Positions 1-8,876 of a stretch of 40,107 bases of DNA are shown in pieces. The notes below the pieces were generated by a model that was not told where the DNA came from, ran no database searches, and saw nothing but the letters and a program-made list of their open reading frames with translations. Both the position numbers and the translations under genes were made by a program. The DNA is from a virus. Positions within the stretch are counted from its first letter, which is position 1, and each line of letters begins with the position of its first letter. Location of the stretch: positions 1 to 40,107 of the IMG/VR virus record IMGVR_UViG_3300010354_000204. One strand, 5' to 3'.

Positions 1-854
1 CTTTCTGCTTTCATAAATTCCGCAGATACATCAATAGCTTCTGCTACTTTATCTAAAAGTTTACTAGACTCTACTATATTTCTATCCTGTATTGTAAGTA
101 CTTCAGAGTCAGTTAAAGCTCTAGCTATTTTCTGAATACCTAACCTGGATCTAACCATTTGAAGAATAGGTACCGCAGCATTACCGTGTCTACTTATAGA
201 ATCTAACTCAAACTGAGCATATTTTTCTTTGGAATATATACCTTTAAAGTTGCCTGCAATAGAATCCGCTATATCAGTAGCAGTAATATCGTAATGAGCT
301 AGCTTATCACGTAGGCTATTCTCTATATCCATGCGTCTAAATTTATTTAAATCTGATTTGAAATCTAAAGACTTGAGGCTAACAGAAGCAACCTTCTCTA
401 CGTAGCTAGCTGCCTTTAATCCTATATCATCTAATGAGAAATCTGAGTCAGACTCATCAGATATTTCAGACTTATCGTATTTATCTGACCCACCTATATC
501 ATCGAAAAACATAGATGTGTCATTGTCTGATGGGTCAAGCTCTTCAATCTCAATAGACATAACTCCTTTAGCAGGTGCGTTGTCTGGAGTAGTAGAGTAA
601 TATTTTTTAATAACTACTCCAGGATCTGCAACTTTAAACTCAACCATTCTATCGTCACCGCTAGTATTCTTGAACATCTCCAAGAATGCCGAAGTATTAG
701 CCATTTCAGTAAGACGTTTAATCTGCTCAGAGTTTAAAAGATTATCTTTAGCTGACTCTAATATCCCATCTTCTAGTGAAGTATTGTTATTTATAAACTT
801 GTCTACTAGAGACTTAGCCATATCCTCTAAGTCGCTTCTATTAAATGATCCCAT
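1..854 (-). CDS. Partial hypothetical protein, probable virion-associated (C-terminus off window)
   Basis: A minus-strand reading frame stays open from ATG at 854 to the window edge, giving at least 284 residues. It begins MGSFNRSDLEDMAKSLVDKF. The start is supported by an AAAGGGGTG ribosome-binding site four bases upstream, and the previous gene's stop lies in the same few bases, so the two are translationally coupled. The protein is hydrophilic and acidic in the middle (a D/S/E-rich stretch around residues 110-135), with no signal peptide or membrane segment visible. I do not recognise the family. It is the most downstream member seen of the minus-strand block that holds virion-like proteins and RNA polymerase, so a structural or head-associated role is an inference from position only. 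Codon use is AUA/AGA-rich, like the rest of the block. Confidence 0.75.
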   Translation of the reverse strand, partial: MGSFNRSDLEDMAKSLVDKFINNNTSLEDGILESAKDNLLNSEQIKRLTEMANTSAFLEMFKNTSGDDRMVEFKVADPGVVIKKYYSTTPDNAPAKGVMSIEIEELDPSDNDTSMFFDDIGGSDKYDKSEISDESDSDFSLDDIGLKAASYVEKVASVSLKSLDFKSDLNKFRRMDIENSLRDKLAHYDITATDIADSIAGNFKGIYSKEKYAQFELDSISRHGNAAVPILQMVRSRLGIQKIARALTDSEVLTIQDRNIVESSKLLDKVAEAIDVSAEFMKAE

Positions 855-857
855 GTG

Positions 858-1583
858 TCACCCCTTTAAATCTTGCATTATATCTGATGCAGGAACTGTT
901 TTAGCAATACTTAGTAATTTTATCTTAACGCTCTCGGCTTCACTACTAAGTTGCTTTATGCTCTTAGAAGCCATGCCAGCCGCGCTTAGCGCTGCAGGTA
1001 TCCAGGTTCTAGATTCTTTAGTTAGTTCCATGCTATTTTTTATTTTCATTTCATTGAACTTCCAGTAAGAATCTTTCATCATATCCACTACAACTGTATC
1101 AGGCATAGTGTCATTGTCCTTTGATAGTCCTAGTTTCCAATATACGTAATTAGGTCCTAGCTGCAGAGCTGCTGACATCAAACCTTTATCAAATTCTTCC
1201 TGCTTGGTAGATGATCCTAGCTGCCTAACAAATGCCATACGTATTAGCTTATTGTTAAACACAGATGTATCAAAGAATAGTTTAGCGTACAAAAGTATAA
1301 CTTCCTCATCTTCTTCTATTCTTCTAGCTATGTTGTACATATTATCCCCTGCTAATAGCAAGGCATTTATAGTACTTCTAGTGAATGGTATATAGTACAG
1401 AGTATAAGCTTTGTCTATATTAGAGTCTTTAGTATTTCCTACTAAGTATTCATTAAGCAAATTCTGATAAGCACAAGGCCACTGCTTTGCTGATTTATTT
1501 GATTCAAAATAATTAAATACTTCGTTAGATCTCCAAGCCGGAGAATCGGTCTTAGTAGGAGCTGGAAGTATATCGTAGTTCAT
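858..1583 (-). CDS. Hypothetical protein, virion block
   Basis: This 241-residue protein is mostly alpha-helical in appearance, with no membrane segment and no motif I recognise. A short alanine/glycine-rich patch (IPAALSAAGMASKS, about residues 194-207) precedes a charged C-terminus. The start has AGGCG five bases upstream. Its stop TGA overlaps the ribosome-binding site of the next gene, and it starts 18 bases after the previous gene ends, so it sits inside a tightly packed transcription unit. Function unknown. Location between a repeat-rich virion-like protein and another acidic protein suggests a structural or assembly role, but nothing in the sequence proves it. Confidence 0.75.
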   Translation of the reverse strand: MNYDILPAPTKTDSPAWRSNEVFNYFESNKSAKQWPCAYQNLLNEYLVGNTKDSNIDKAYTLYYIPFTRSTINALLLAGDNMYNIARRIEEDEEVILLYAKLFFDTSVFNNKLIRMAFVRQLGSSTKQEEFDKGLMSAALQLGPNYVYWKLGLSKDNDTMPDTVVVDMMKDSYWKFNEMKIKNSMELTKESRTWIPAALSAAGMASKSIKQLSSEAESVKIKLLSIAKTVPASDIMQDLKG

Positions 1584-1601
1584 TTTACGCCTAACTTGCT
1601 A

Positions 1602-3830
1602 TTAAGAAATACCCTCTGGAAGAGATGTCATACTCTTCTGCTTATGTAATGATAGTATAATATCGCCTAGACCTCCTAGAACTTTTCTAAGATTACCCTC
1701 TAATTCATTATAAGCATCCTGTCCTATCTGCTGAGCTAACTCAGCTTCCCTCATTTGCACAGAAACAAGTATTCTAGCAGTACTATCTAAAGCCTTTTCT
1801 ATGTTAGGCAGTTCTTGAGCTACGGCTTCATTAAGTGGATTGTACTGTAGAAGTGAGGCTGCCGCACTAGCATTAAAGATACTCTCATCATTTAAGTTAG
1901 ATGCAGCTTCCATGGTTTGCTGAGCTTGTGGAGCCATACCTGGCTGGCCTGGCATACCTTGAGGAGGCATTCCCCCCATTTGATCAGGAGGCATTCCCCC
2001 CATTTGATCAGGAGGCATACCTTGAGGAGGCATTCCCCCCATTTGATCAGGAGGCATACCTTGAGGAGGCATTCCACCCATTTGATCAGGGGGCATACCT
2101 TGAGGAGGCTGTGCGTCTGGGCCAAATATACTACTTAGTTTAGTTAAATTAGTAGGTGTAAAGGACTTAAATAACTTACTAGAGTTATATGGTATCTTAG
2201 CTATAGAGCTATTAGCTACTTCCACATTTATATTAGCTGACCCCATTTTCTTAAGAAGACTTGTCTTGTCTTCACAGTAGCTGCCATTAAAAACCCAGCT
2301 ACCGTCAGAGCTTCTTTTTACTCTAACTTCCTTAGAAGCTAAGCTAGATATTTTCTCAGTGACTGTAGTTCTCAACTGGTCTGGATCAGTTATGTAATCT
2401 GATTCTTGAAGACTACCCGAAACAGATACTGGTCTAAAAGATATAGGCACTATTATTACGGTATTACCTTCTGAAGAAAATGGGGAGTAGCCTGAAGAAG
2501 TGCTTACAGACTTAGGAACCTTTATTGCCTTAGAGGTAGTAAACACCACTTTTTTACCCATGTATGTAGCATATATATCCCCAGAGCCACTATTTGTTAC
2601 ATTTGATATTCCTTCTGGAAAATATGCAGCATTGGTTATATCTCCACCTCTCATAGATAAAAATAACTTATCGCCATTTCTTGGGTCTCTCTCTGACATA
2701 AGTTCTTCCATAACAGAAGACGTATCTATAGTTTCTGTAGTAGTCATAGCAACTATCTTAGAGAAGTAACCTACTGACTTGCTAGGAGTTATTACTAAAT
2801 ATGTTCTACCTCCAAAATTTCTCTTTGTACTAGGCCCATAATCACCCTTAGTACTAACCATACCACTAGCGCTATCTGATATGGGCATTAAGTCACTTCC
2901 AGCCATAAATGGATTAGGGACAATATAAACCTTTTCGTTAGTACCACCTAGTTTAGATATATTGTACACCCCAGGAAAGTTAGGTTCTGTAATTCCTGAT
3001 CTAGCCATAACCGTTGAGTCCAAAGGAATCTCAGAGTCAACTAGTATCTCTGCAGTTTTTCTAAAGTCCTTAACTGCGTAGCCAGACTTTAAAGAGCTAG
3101 AGAATGCGTCTTGGAACTTGTTACCAAAATAAGTAACATAGGACTCTTTACTAGACTTAGGATCCAGGACAGCCCATTTGCTAACAGAAGCTACCTTAGC
3201 TGTATAGTTATACTTTGGTCTAAGCAGCTCAACACTACTAGCTCCATTGTACTTAACATATGACTTAAGTATTTTGCTGCTCTTTTTTAACATCTCTGCG
3301 AAAGCTACTTTTGTCAGGTTATCACAGTTGTCTATTACTCTGGGTAAATCTATATTATTAAAGCTAGCATACACGAATCTACCTGTTGTTGGAGGTAGTG
3401 TAAGAGCTCTAATATCTACATCACTAGACAAACTTTCTGGTGCTTCCACGGCTTCACCTAGATTATTAGACTCTGCTTTTTGTATCTCTTCCATCCACTT
3501 GTTATTTAGAGGTAAAAAAGCGTCTTGTTCCTTAGTATAAAAAACCTCAGGAGGCTTAACCTTACCGTCAGACATCACTATAGGGATCATAACTGATTTA
3601 CCGTTAAGATCTATACTAAAAGCTCCCACAGCTTTATTGCTATCTAAGTCTAATTCTATCGGCTTAAATGATGTTATGTAGGGTATTAAGTTAGGCGCCT
3701 TACTCTGTAGCATGGAATAAGCCATTTGAGATAACAATTCTTTAAGTTGATTCTCTTCGGGAGTAGAAGCTCCCTCTTGCCCACCCATAGACACTATAGT
3801 CTTTGGTGATATTGCTGATAGTTTAATCAT
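1602..3830 (-). CDS. Large probable virion structural protein with P/G/M/Q/D repeats
   Basis: This 742-residue protein has a long N-terminal part (to about residue 570) rich in beta-type residues, K, S and T, with no enzyme motif seen. Next comes a low-complexity region built from PPQGMPPDQMGGM units, and then a helical C-terminal domain. The DNA under the repeat (about 1950-2110) shows 39-base units plus one 24-base unit, so copy number can change by slippage or recombination. Start: ATG at 3830 with AAGGA upstream; the ATG overlaps the previous gene's TGA (ATGA). The same kind of repeat recurs in the 4463-4837 protein. Size and neighbours suggest a virion, head or internal protein; that is inference. 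The family is unknown to me. Confidence 0.8.
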   Translation of the reverse strand: MIKLSAISPKTIVSMGGQEGASTPEENQLKELLSQMAYSMLQSKAPNLIPYITSFKPIELDLDSNKAVGAFSIDLNGKSVMIPIVMSDGKVKPPEVFYTKEQDAFLPLNNKWMEEIQKAESNNLGEAVEAPESLSSDVDIRALTLPPTTGRFVYASFNNIDLPRVIDNCDNLTKVAFAEMLKKSSKILKSYVKYNGASSVELLRPKYNYTAKVASVSKWAVLDPKSSKESYVTYFGNKFQDAFSSSLKSGYAVKDFRKTAEILVDSEIPLDSTVMARSGITEPNFPGVYNISKLGGTNEKVYIVPNPFMAGSDLMPISDSASGMVSTKGDYGPSTKRNFGGRTYLVITPSKSVGYFSKIVAMTTTETIDTSSVMEELMSERDPRNGDKLFLSMRGGDITNAAYFPEGISNVTNSGSGDIYATYMGKKVVFTTSKAIKVPKSVSTSSGYSPFSSEGNTVIIVPISFRPVSVSGSLQESDYITDPDQLRTTVTEKISSLASKEVRVKRSSDGSWVFNGSYCEDKTSLLKKMGSANINVEVANSSIAKIPYNSSKLFKSFTPTNLTKLSSIFGPDAQPPQGMPPDQMGGMPPQGMPPDQMGGMPPQGMPPDQMGGMPPDQMGGMPPQGMPGQPGMAPQAQQTMEAASNLNDESIFNASAAASLLQYNPLNEAVAQELPNIEKALDSTARILVSVQMREAELAQQIGQDAYNELEGNLRKVLGGLGDIILSLHKQKSMTSLPEGIS
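1950..2110 (-). repeat. In-frame tandem repeat encoding PPQGMPPDQMGGM units
   Basis: Near-identical units recur with TTTGATCAGG (plus-strand text) starting at about 1979, 2003, 2042 and 2081. Spacing is 24, 39 and 39 bases, all multiples of three, so the frame is kept. The repeat creates spurious open frames on the other strand and in other frames. It is a coding minisatellite, not a CRISPR array: there are no unique spacers. Confidence 0.9.
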
Positions 3831-4435
3831 TTAAAATCCTTACTAGTTAAAGCGTGCATAGATAAATAGGTTAATGGAGCAGTCCCATCACTAAGCATAT
3901 GGGAAACCATCCCTGGAGTAACTTTAATTCCAGTCATGATAGGTGTATCGCTGTGCCTCATAGCATAGCCTGAGGCAGCTAGCTCCTCAAGTATATTAGG
4001 GGCACCTATAATAGCTGACCCTATTGCTAATTTTCTAAGAATATCTCTTCTAGAGTCTAGTGATTGATTCTTGTTTAGAGCAACTAAAGAAGCTAGAGGC
4101 ATAGCTATCAAGTTATTGACTCTGGCTAGTCGTTTACTAGTGCCAAGTAAAGCCTTATAAAGATCAGATGAATCAGATAATCTAGCAGCATGCCCTAACT
4201 CGTGTGACATTACGTCAGGTGAATCAGTTGCTACTCCTACTCTGTTTGAAGAGAAATCGTAGAATGATCCCCCTGAAGATCTACCAATTCTAGTATCGCG
4301 AATATGCGGATTAGAATTTATAAAACTTCTAGCTATTCTTTGAGCTCTAGTTAACTTAGCTAAATCTTGAGTACCAAGTACTCTACTTATATCTGACTTA
4401 GAATTAGAGAATTGATCTACGCTTACAGAACTCAT
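3827..4435 (-). CDS. Putative HExxH zinc metallopeptidase-like protein
   Basis: This 202-residue protein contains HELGHAARL at about residues 79-87, the HExxH zinc-binding motif of zincin metallopeptidases. A possible third ligand lies downstream in EELAASGYA (about residues 154-162), the spacing expected of a gluzincin-type enzyme. Between them are a basic segment and a moderately hydrophobic stretch. The stop overlaps the next start (ATGA). It sits among virion-like genes, so it may be a virion or maturation protease, or help in cell entry or lysis. The motif is seen directly; the substrate is unknown. A catalytically dead structural relative is possible. Confidence 0.7.
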   Translation of the reverse strand: MSSVSVDQFSNSKSDISRVLGTQDLAKLTRAQRIARSFINSNPHIRDTRIGRSSGGSFYDFSSNRVGVATDSPDVMSHELGHAARLSDSSDLYKALLGTSKRLARVNNLIAMPLASLVALNKNQSLDSRRDILRKLAIGSAIIGAPNILEELAASGYAMRHSDTPIMTGIKVTPGMVSHMLSDGTAPLTYLSMHALTSKDFK

Positions 4436-4462
4436 ATTATGCCTACTCGCCTACAGTCTAAA

Positions 4463-4837
4463 TTACATAGGTGGCTGCATCATACCTTGAGGAGGCATTC
4501 CACCTGGTTGTTGAGGTGGCATACCTTGAGGTGGCATACCTTGAGGTGGCATACCGCCCATCATCTGATCTGGCGGCATACCTTGCTGTGGAGGAGCACC
4601 AGCTCCAGACTGCTGCTGGTACATTTGAATCAACTGACCTAGCACATCTAGTATTTTAGCTAGTGAATTTAGGTCATTTGGTGTTATGTAGTCACCGATT
4701 GTTTGAAATTCTTGTGGGGTTGCTTGAGCAGCTATATCGGCAGCAGCAGCTATTTTAGAAAACGGTACACCACTAGGGAGAAGACCATAGTCTACAAATG
4801 CCTTGTGCATGCCTAGTATATAGTGGGACCTTTTCAT
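4463..4837 (-). CDS. Small probable virion protein with PPQGMPP repeats
   Basis: This 124-residue protein has two parts. Residues 1-80 are a helical domain (starting MKRSHYILGMHKAFVDYG) and residues 80-124 are low-complexity sequence built of PPQGM and MPPDQMMGG units, ending QGMMQPPM. The tail closely resembles the repeat in the 1602-3830 protein. The N-terminal pattern (aromatic, x, x, G, then A/F and V, ending G-x-L/I-P) resembles the start of the 4839-5933 protein. It starts one base after that gene's stop, so the two are probably translationally coupled. Function unknown; virion or scaffold-like role inferred from location and composition. Confidence 0.75.
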   Translation of the reverse strand: MKRSHYILGMHKAFVDYGLLPSGVPFSKIAAAADIAAQATPQEFQTIGDYITPNDLNSLAKILDVLGQLIQMYQQQSGAGAPPQQGMPPDQMMGGMPPQGMPPQGMPPQQPGGMPPQGMMQPPM

Positions 4838-4838
4838 T

Positions 4839-5933
4839 TTACCATCTACTTCTTTGTTGTCTTACTGATCTTGACTTTTTACCTAGACCTAGTTGTCTAA
4901 GAACATAAGAAGCTTTTTTTTCTTCAGAGGATTGGGACTCTTCTTTAGACTCTTCATCTGAATCTTCAGTGTCATCCATTTCTTCTTCGTCTACTTCCTT
5001 AGCTTCTTCTTCTTCCATAGCCCATTTAATACGTTGGATATAGTTAGCTCTTTCTTTATTGGACATGCCAATCATAGCTCTTAATGCAGCTAACTTATCT
5101 CTGCTATTAAGTCTCTTGGGTAAGTATTTGCCAACTTCAGAAGCTGTTTTTTGAAGTAAGTAATTATAAGCACTAGACTTTTGCATGTCGCCTGTGAATG
5201 GTGCAGTGTCATTAAAAGCACCATCGCCTTGATCAAAGTTAGCATAGGCTTCTGGTCTAGGATCTTCTTCAATATTATCTGGGTCCGCTACTTCAGGCCC
5301 AACATTATAAGCTGCATCTTCAGCTAGCTTACGTAGCAAATAACTAGCAGTCTTAGCGTCTAAGCTAACACCCTCACTTAGATCTTTCATACCGCCTGTA
5401 AATGGTTCTGCATTAGCCATTGGGTCAGCCAAGCCTTGACCGCCAGAAAGATGTGCATAGCCTTCACTGGCTCTATCTCCAGCTTCAGATTCATAATCAT
5501 CTAGAACAGCTGGAGCTGGATTAGCTACGCCGCCGCCAAATATATCATTTTCAGCAGCTCTTTTTAACATAGCTACAACTTCTCTTGCTGAGTCTTCAGT
5601 ATCAACATCTTCATCGGTATCGGTGTCACTATCTTCTTCATCAGATTCAATAGCTTCTGCAGCTTCCTCAGGAGAAATAGCTTCATCAGATTCATCAGAC
5701 ATAATTGCTTCTTGCTCTTCTGGGCTTAACTCATCTTCAGCCCCAGAAGCCATAGCAGCCATAGCTTCTGCTACATCTTCATCAGATGCTAACTTCCAGT
5801 TTCTAGGTAAGGCATATGAAGCTACTTTAACTGCTAAGTCAGCTTTTAATTCTGTTCTATAAGGAGGTATAGCGCCGCTGTTAACTAAAGCGTTTTGGCA
5901 ACCTCTTAAAAATGCTAATTTAAGTAATGACAT
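4839..5933 (-). CDS. Acidic low-complexity protein, probable virion or scaffold protein
   Basis: This 364-residue protein is very acidic. It has two D/E/S-rich stretches (about residues 70-120 and 308-340) and a basic C-terminus with several R and K residues, ending RQQRSRW. A degenerate internal repeat is visible: EPFTGGMKDLS around residue 177 and APFTGDMQKSS around residue 243, each followed by a SYLL/NYLL-type helix. The start ATG at 5933 has GGGAG eight bases upstream and follows a 71-base gap, making this a likely first gene of a minus-strand unit. Acidic internal scaffold or core proteins are common in phage heads, which fits but is not proven. No enzyme motif is visible. Confidence 0.75.
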   Translation of the reverse strand: MSLLKLAFLRGCQNALVNSGAIPPYRTELKADLAVKVASYALPRNWKLASDEDVAEAMAAMASGAEDELSPEEQEAIMSDESDEAISPEEAAEAIESDEEDSDTDTDEDVDTEDSAREVVAMLKRAAENDIFGGGVANPAPAVLDDYESEAGDRASEGYAHLSGGQGLADPMANAEPFTGGMKDLSEGVSLDAKTASYLLRKLAEDAAYNVGPEVADPDNIEEDPRPEAYANFDQGDGAFNDTAPFTGDMQKSSAYNYLLQKTASEVGKYLPKRLNSRDKLAALRAMIGMSNKERANYIQRIKWAMEEEEAKEVDEEEMDDTEDSDEESKEESQSSEEKKASYVLRQLGLGKKSRSVRQQRSRW

Positions 5934-6004
5934 AGTTTAATCTCCCAACTACTCATAGTTTATATATACGAAGTAAGTATATACATGTTAAGTTAAATGT
6001 AAAG
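5934..6004 (-). promoter_or_regulatory. Candidate promoter region for the 5933 minus-strand unit
   Basis: This 71-base AT-rich gap is larger than any other within the minus block. Read on the minus strand it contains GTATATACTTA about 40 bases before the 5933 start. The same 11-mer occurs on the minus strand upstream of the RNA polymerase gene (14365-14375). Two sites at similar distance from two starts suggest a promoter element, but the sample is tiny. Confidence 0.35.
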
Positions 6005-6670
6005 CTAAAGTAAAGCCCTTGTTGCTGCAAGATTAGGATTCTCTAGAGGATCCCTTTCTTTCTTTTTACTATCAAAAAGCTTACCTATTGAAGATCCTAT
6101 ACGCTTACCTACATAGGAAGAAGCCATACCTAATGGTAAGCCGTAGTTATTGGCGAGTAAGAACCCAAGACCACTTCCTAGGGCAGCTCCAGTTCCTTCA
6201 CCAACCCTATCTCCATACTCTTCGGACTCTCCTTTGTATGCTTCGCGAGCCTCCATTATTGGTAGACCTACATTGAAACCTACATTAAGCAGATTACCAG
6301 GAGTTCCTGATATCAAAGTTTTAGCATCACTGCTAGTAAATTTTTTACCAGACTTTGCAGGATCAATAAGATAGTCTTTGAATTTTATAGCACTATCAAT
6401 GTATTCATCGCTAGGTGCTAGCTCCCCGAGTATCAAACCACCTTTGCCTATAACACCACCCTTCAAGTACCTCGCCTTTGTTATCTGAGGAGCGTGTTCA
6501 CTGCCTAGTAGTAAATTTTTAAAAAACCCCCTATTACTTACTAGATTAGGATTGACAGCTCCATACTCAGTTATGTACTTCTTAATTAGAGAGGATTGGG
6601 CTCTAGATAAATTTTTACTACCACTCAAAGCTTTAGCAGCTAGATCAATCATGTTAGACTGTTTATACAT
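6005..6670 (-). CDS. Glycine-zipper protein, possibly membrane-inserting virion protein
   Basis: This 221-residue protein has a C-terminal glycine/alanine-rich segment (about residues 155-195: GEGTGAALGSGLGFLL, then GMASSYVGKRIGSSIG) that looks like a glycine zipper able to pack in membranes. The tail is charged. The N-terminal half is basic and hydrophilic. It starts with TGATG overlap to the stop of the beta-prime-C RNA polymerase gene and has AGGAGAG upstream, so it is co-translated with it. Similar glycine-rich segments occur in the 8450-8872 and 8877-9734 products. A genome-ejection or membrane-channel role is an inference. Confidence 0.7.
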   Translation of the reverse strand: MYKQSNMIDLAAKALSGSKNLSRAQSSLIKKYITEYGAVNPNLVSNRGFFKNLLLGSEHAPQITKARYLKGGVIGKGGLILGELAPSDEYIDSAIKFKDYLIDPAKSGKKFTSSDAKTLISGTPGNLLNVGFNVGLPIMEAREAYKGESEEYGDRVGEGTGAALGSGLGFLLANNYGLPLGMASSYVGKRIGSSIGKLFDSKKKERDPLENPNLAATRALL

Positions 6671-8448
6671 CAGTACTCTCCTTTTGGTCCTCGTTTAAAT
6701 TCTTTACCTATAGCTAGAGCTGCTAGAGGGTCATAGCCGTGTATATCTGCTTTCTGACCAAATGTAGCTGCATCTATAAGTGTGTCTTTTTGGTACCTGT
6801 AACCAAGCCTTTGCAACCAATTTGGATTTAGCAAAGGAGTTCTAGTAGCAGCAACCATAACGGGTTTAAACACAGGCTTTGAGTCAGTTACAAAAACTTC
6901 ATTCTTGCCTTTGTCTAATATATCCTCAGCTATTCTTTTAGTTATTAAAGTACCTGGTATATGTTCAAACACTGGCTTAGCTAATACTTTGCCAACAGAT
7001 GACATTACGCTAGACTTTTGACCTGTTAAGCCCATTTGCTTAACAACAGAAGACACTGGAACCACATCACCCTCTAGCATGTCCCCAACAGGCTTATCTA
7101 ATTTTACAAAGTTAAGCTGTGTCTTAGCTAGAACTTCTATGTTTCTTTGGTCTATTTTTATACCGCTGTCTTCAAAAGACTCTCTAATAGACTTAACCAA
7201 GTACTCTCTACCTGACCCCATACCCTTGTGTTTTAGTACTTCGTCAGGAGCTGGTACACCTGTGCTAAGCAAATCTCCAGCTTCTACTTCCTCCCCTGAT
7301 TTTACTTTAATATCTCTTCCAGGGGGAACATAGTGATGCTCTTTATTTATGTAGACATCAAACCCACCTTGTGGAGCTTCTTTAATACTCTCTACTTTAC
7401 CTGCTGAGTTAGCAAGTGTAGCCTTGTAGAAAAAGTTCTTAGGTATTTCCACGAATTGCTTAAAGGCTTTTAGCCCCCTTGGTTTATTAGCGTCACCTTT
7501 AACCAAGCTAACGCCGTGCTTGGCGCTTAGCTGCATTTGTGTTAATGGTTCAGATAAAGCTTGAGCAGACCTAAGACCTAGAGATGTACCTATATCATAG
7601 TCACCGCCCTTTACGCTCGTGCCTGAGCATTTCTGGCATACGCCTTTCTCAAGCTCACAAGTCATTGGTGACCTTACTAATACAAACCCACCTCTCTGAC
7701 TTAGCTGCGCAGCTTTCTGAGAAGTTACTAACTCACCAGTAGCTGCCAAATATCTACCCTCTATACTAGGGTCATCTACTTTAAGTCTAATGCCGTTATC
7801 TGTACCGCAGTCATTCTCTGATACTACAGCTGAAGACATAACAGAGCTGAGAACTTTCTGCATTTCCCCAGGCTCTGCGGTACCTAGCTGACCCTTAATA
7901 ACTTGGCTTCTACTTTCATCGCCTGCTATCCAAGCCTCAGCGGGGCTTAGCCCCTCAGCATAACTACGCTTTATTAAAAAGGGCACAGGATTACCATGAA
8001 AATCCCCAACCACTACAGGCGTAGCTATGATCTTCATTAGCTGGGTAGTATTACCTCTACTACCAGATCTGGCAGTCATCGCCATATCGCCTTTATGTCT
8101 CTTAGTTAAGTCCATAACTTTTTCTTGGGCAGACATAAATGCATCAAAGGCTTGCTTGGACTTTGCACCGTAGGTGTCAACTACTTTCTGGGCTGAGTTT
8201 ATTATTGAGTCTCTCTCAGCATAGTCCGGCTCTATATCATCTAAGCCAACAGTAATAGACTCGTAAGTAGAAAACTCATCACCTAGCTTTTTAATCTTTG
8301 GAGCTACGAACTTATATTGCTCTGGGGCATTTTTAGCTAGCTTTACTAAGTTGCCCTTCATTTTTTTAAGATCTAAATCGCCTTCAGACCTATAGTCTTT
8401 TGGCATAGCTGAATTTATTAGTACTGTTCCTAACTTTCCAGATATCAT
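6670..8448 (-). CDS. RNA polymerase beta-prime subunit, C-terminal part (phage-encoded)
   Basis: This 592-residue chain carries the C-terminal half of a multisubunit RNA polymerase beta-prime. Visible landmarks in order: ARSGSRGNTTQL (about 121-132), matching the SGARGSAAQIRQL region; a bridge-helix-like segment, SYAEGLSPAEAW onward (about 160-200); a zinc site made of ENDCGT (about 212) plus CELEKGVCQKC (about 263-273), all four cysteines kept; and the trigger-loop region GTSLGLRSAQALSEPLTQMQ (about 288-307), equivalent to [21 protein letters not shown] in bacteria. The start ATG at 8448 has GGAG eight bases upstream and lies one base after the preceding stop. Its catalytic partner, with the DxDGD motif, is the 9966-14318 product. 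Both are needed for an active site, so they should assemble into one phage polymerase. Confidence 0.95.
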   Translation of the reverse strand: MISGKLGTVLINSAMPKDYRSEGDLDLKKMKGNLVKLAKNAPEQYKFVAPKIKKLGDEFSTYESITVGLDDIEPDYAERDSIINSAQKVVDTYGAKSKQAFDAFMSAQEKVMDLTKRHKGDMAMTARSGSRGNTTQLMKIIATPVVVGDFHGNPVPFLIKRSYAEGLSPAEAWIAGDESRSQVIKGQLGTAEPGEMQKVLSSVMSSAVVSENDCGTDNGIRLKVDDPSIEGRYLAATGELVTSQKAAQLSQRGGFVLVRSPMTCELEKGVCQKCSGTSVKGGDYDIGTSLGLRSAQALSEPLTQMQLSAKHGVSLVKGDANKPRGLKAFKQFVEIPKNFFYKATLANSAGKVESIKEAPQGGFDVYINKEHHYVPPGRDIKVKSGEEVEAGDLLSTGVPAPDEVLKHKGMGSGREYLVKSIRESFEDSGIKIDQRNIEVLAKTQLNFVKLDKPVGDMLEGDVVPVSSVVKQMGLTGQKSSVMSSVGKVLAKPVFEHIPGTLITKRIAEDILDKGKNEVFVTDSKPVFKPVMVAATRTPLLNPNWLQRLGYRYQKDTLIDAATFGQKADIHGYDPLAALAIGKEFKRGPKGEY

Positions 8449-8449
8449 C

Positions 8450-8872
8450 TTAGTACTCCGTAGGGTTATTTCTAAGAGAAGCTAACTGGTATGCCATTTC
8501 TGTGCTATATGGGTACTCTAGGCCAGGCTGCTTTAGTAGTAAGTCAGGTCTACCCTCTTTTGTAGCATCTGATAAGCCGTATAAACCACCTGCTAAACCA
8601 CCTAGTAAGCTTAGTCCTAGGCTATCCATAGACTTTAGTTTAAGTAAGTTAGATGCAATTCTACCAGCTCCAAACCCAGCTCCTGCTTTTAGTCCTATCC
8701 CTCCATAGGTAGAAGAAGCTGGGTGTAGTGGGTCCCTAGATGGATTCTCTCTCCTAGTAAGTCCATAAGCAGTTCCGGCTAGTCCACCTATGGCAGTAGG
8801 TACTATAAACTTACCAACAGAAGATCTCTTTTCTAATCTACCAAGAGTGGCATAATATTTTTCTAAATTCAT
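8450..8872 (-). CDS. Small glycine-rich membrane-like protein between RNA polymerase genes
   Basis: I chose the ATG at 8872 (MNLEKYYATLGRL...), giving about 140 residues. It lies four bases after the upstream stop and has AAGGA about ten bases before it. A longer frame back to 8959 would overlap the upstream gene by 83 bases and looks spurious. Two glycine/alanine-rich hydrophobic segments (FIVPTAIGGLAGTAYGL and LGLSLLGGLAGGLYGLS) could form a glycine-zipper hairpin in a membrane. The stop TAA is followed by one base and then the beta-prime-C start, so translation is coupled. Function unknown; a role in virion or membrane delivery is inferred. Confidence 0.7.
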   Translation of the reverse strand: MNLEKYYATLGRLEKRSSVGKFIVPTAIGGLAGTAYGLTRRENPSRDPLHPASSTYGGIGLKAGAGFGAGRIASNLLKLKSMDSLGLSLLGGLAGGLYGLSDATKEGRPDLLLKQPGLEYPYSTEMAYQLASLRNNPTEY

Positions 8873-8876
8873 TTTA

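Noticed and set aside
1950-2110. Possible CRISPR array
   Set aside because: Units are in-frame coding repeats without unique spacers.
1892-2143. Overlapping open frames on both strands in the repeat region
   Set aside because: They arise because the 39-base repeat unit is a multiple of three and has no stop in other frames. The real product is the 1602-3830 protein.
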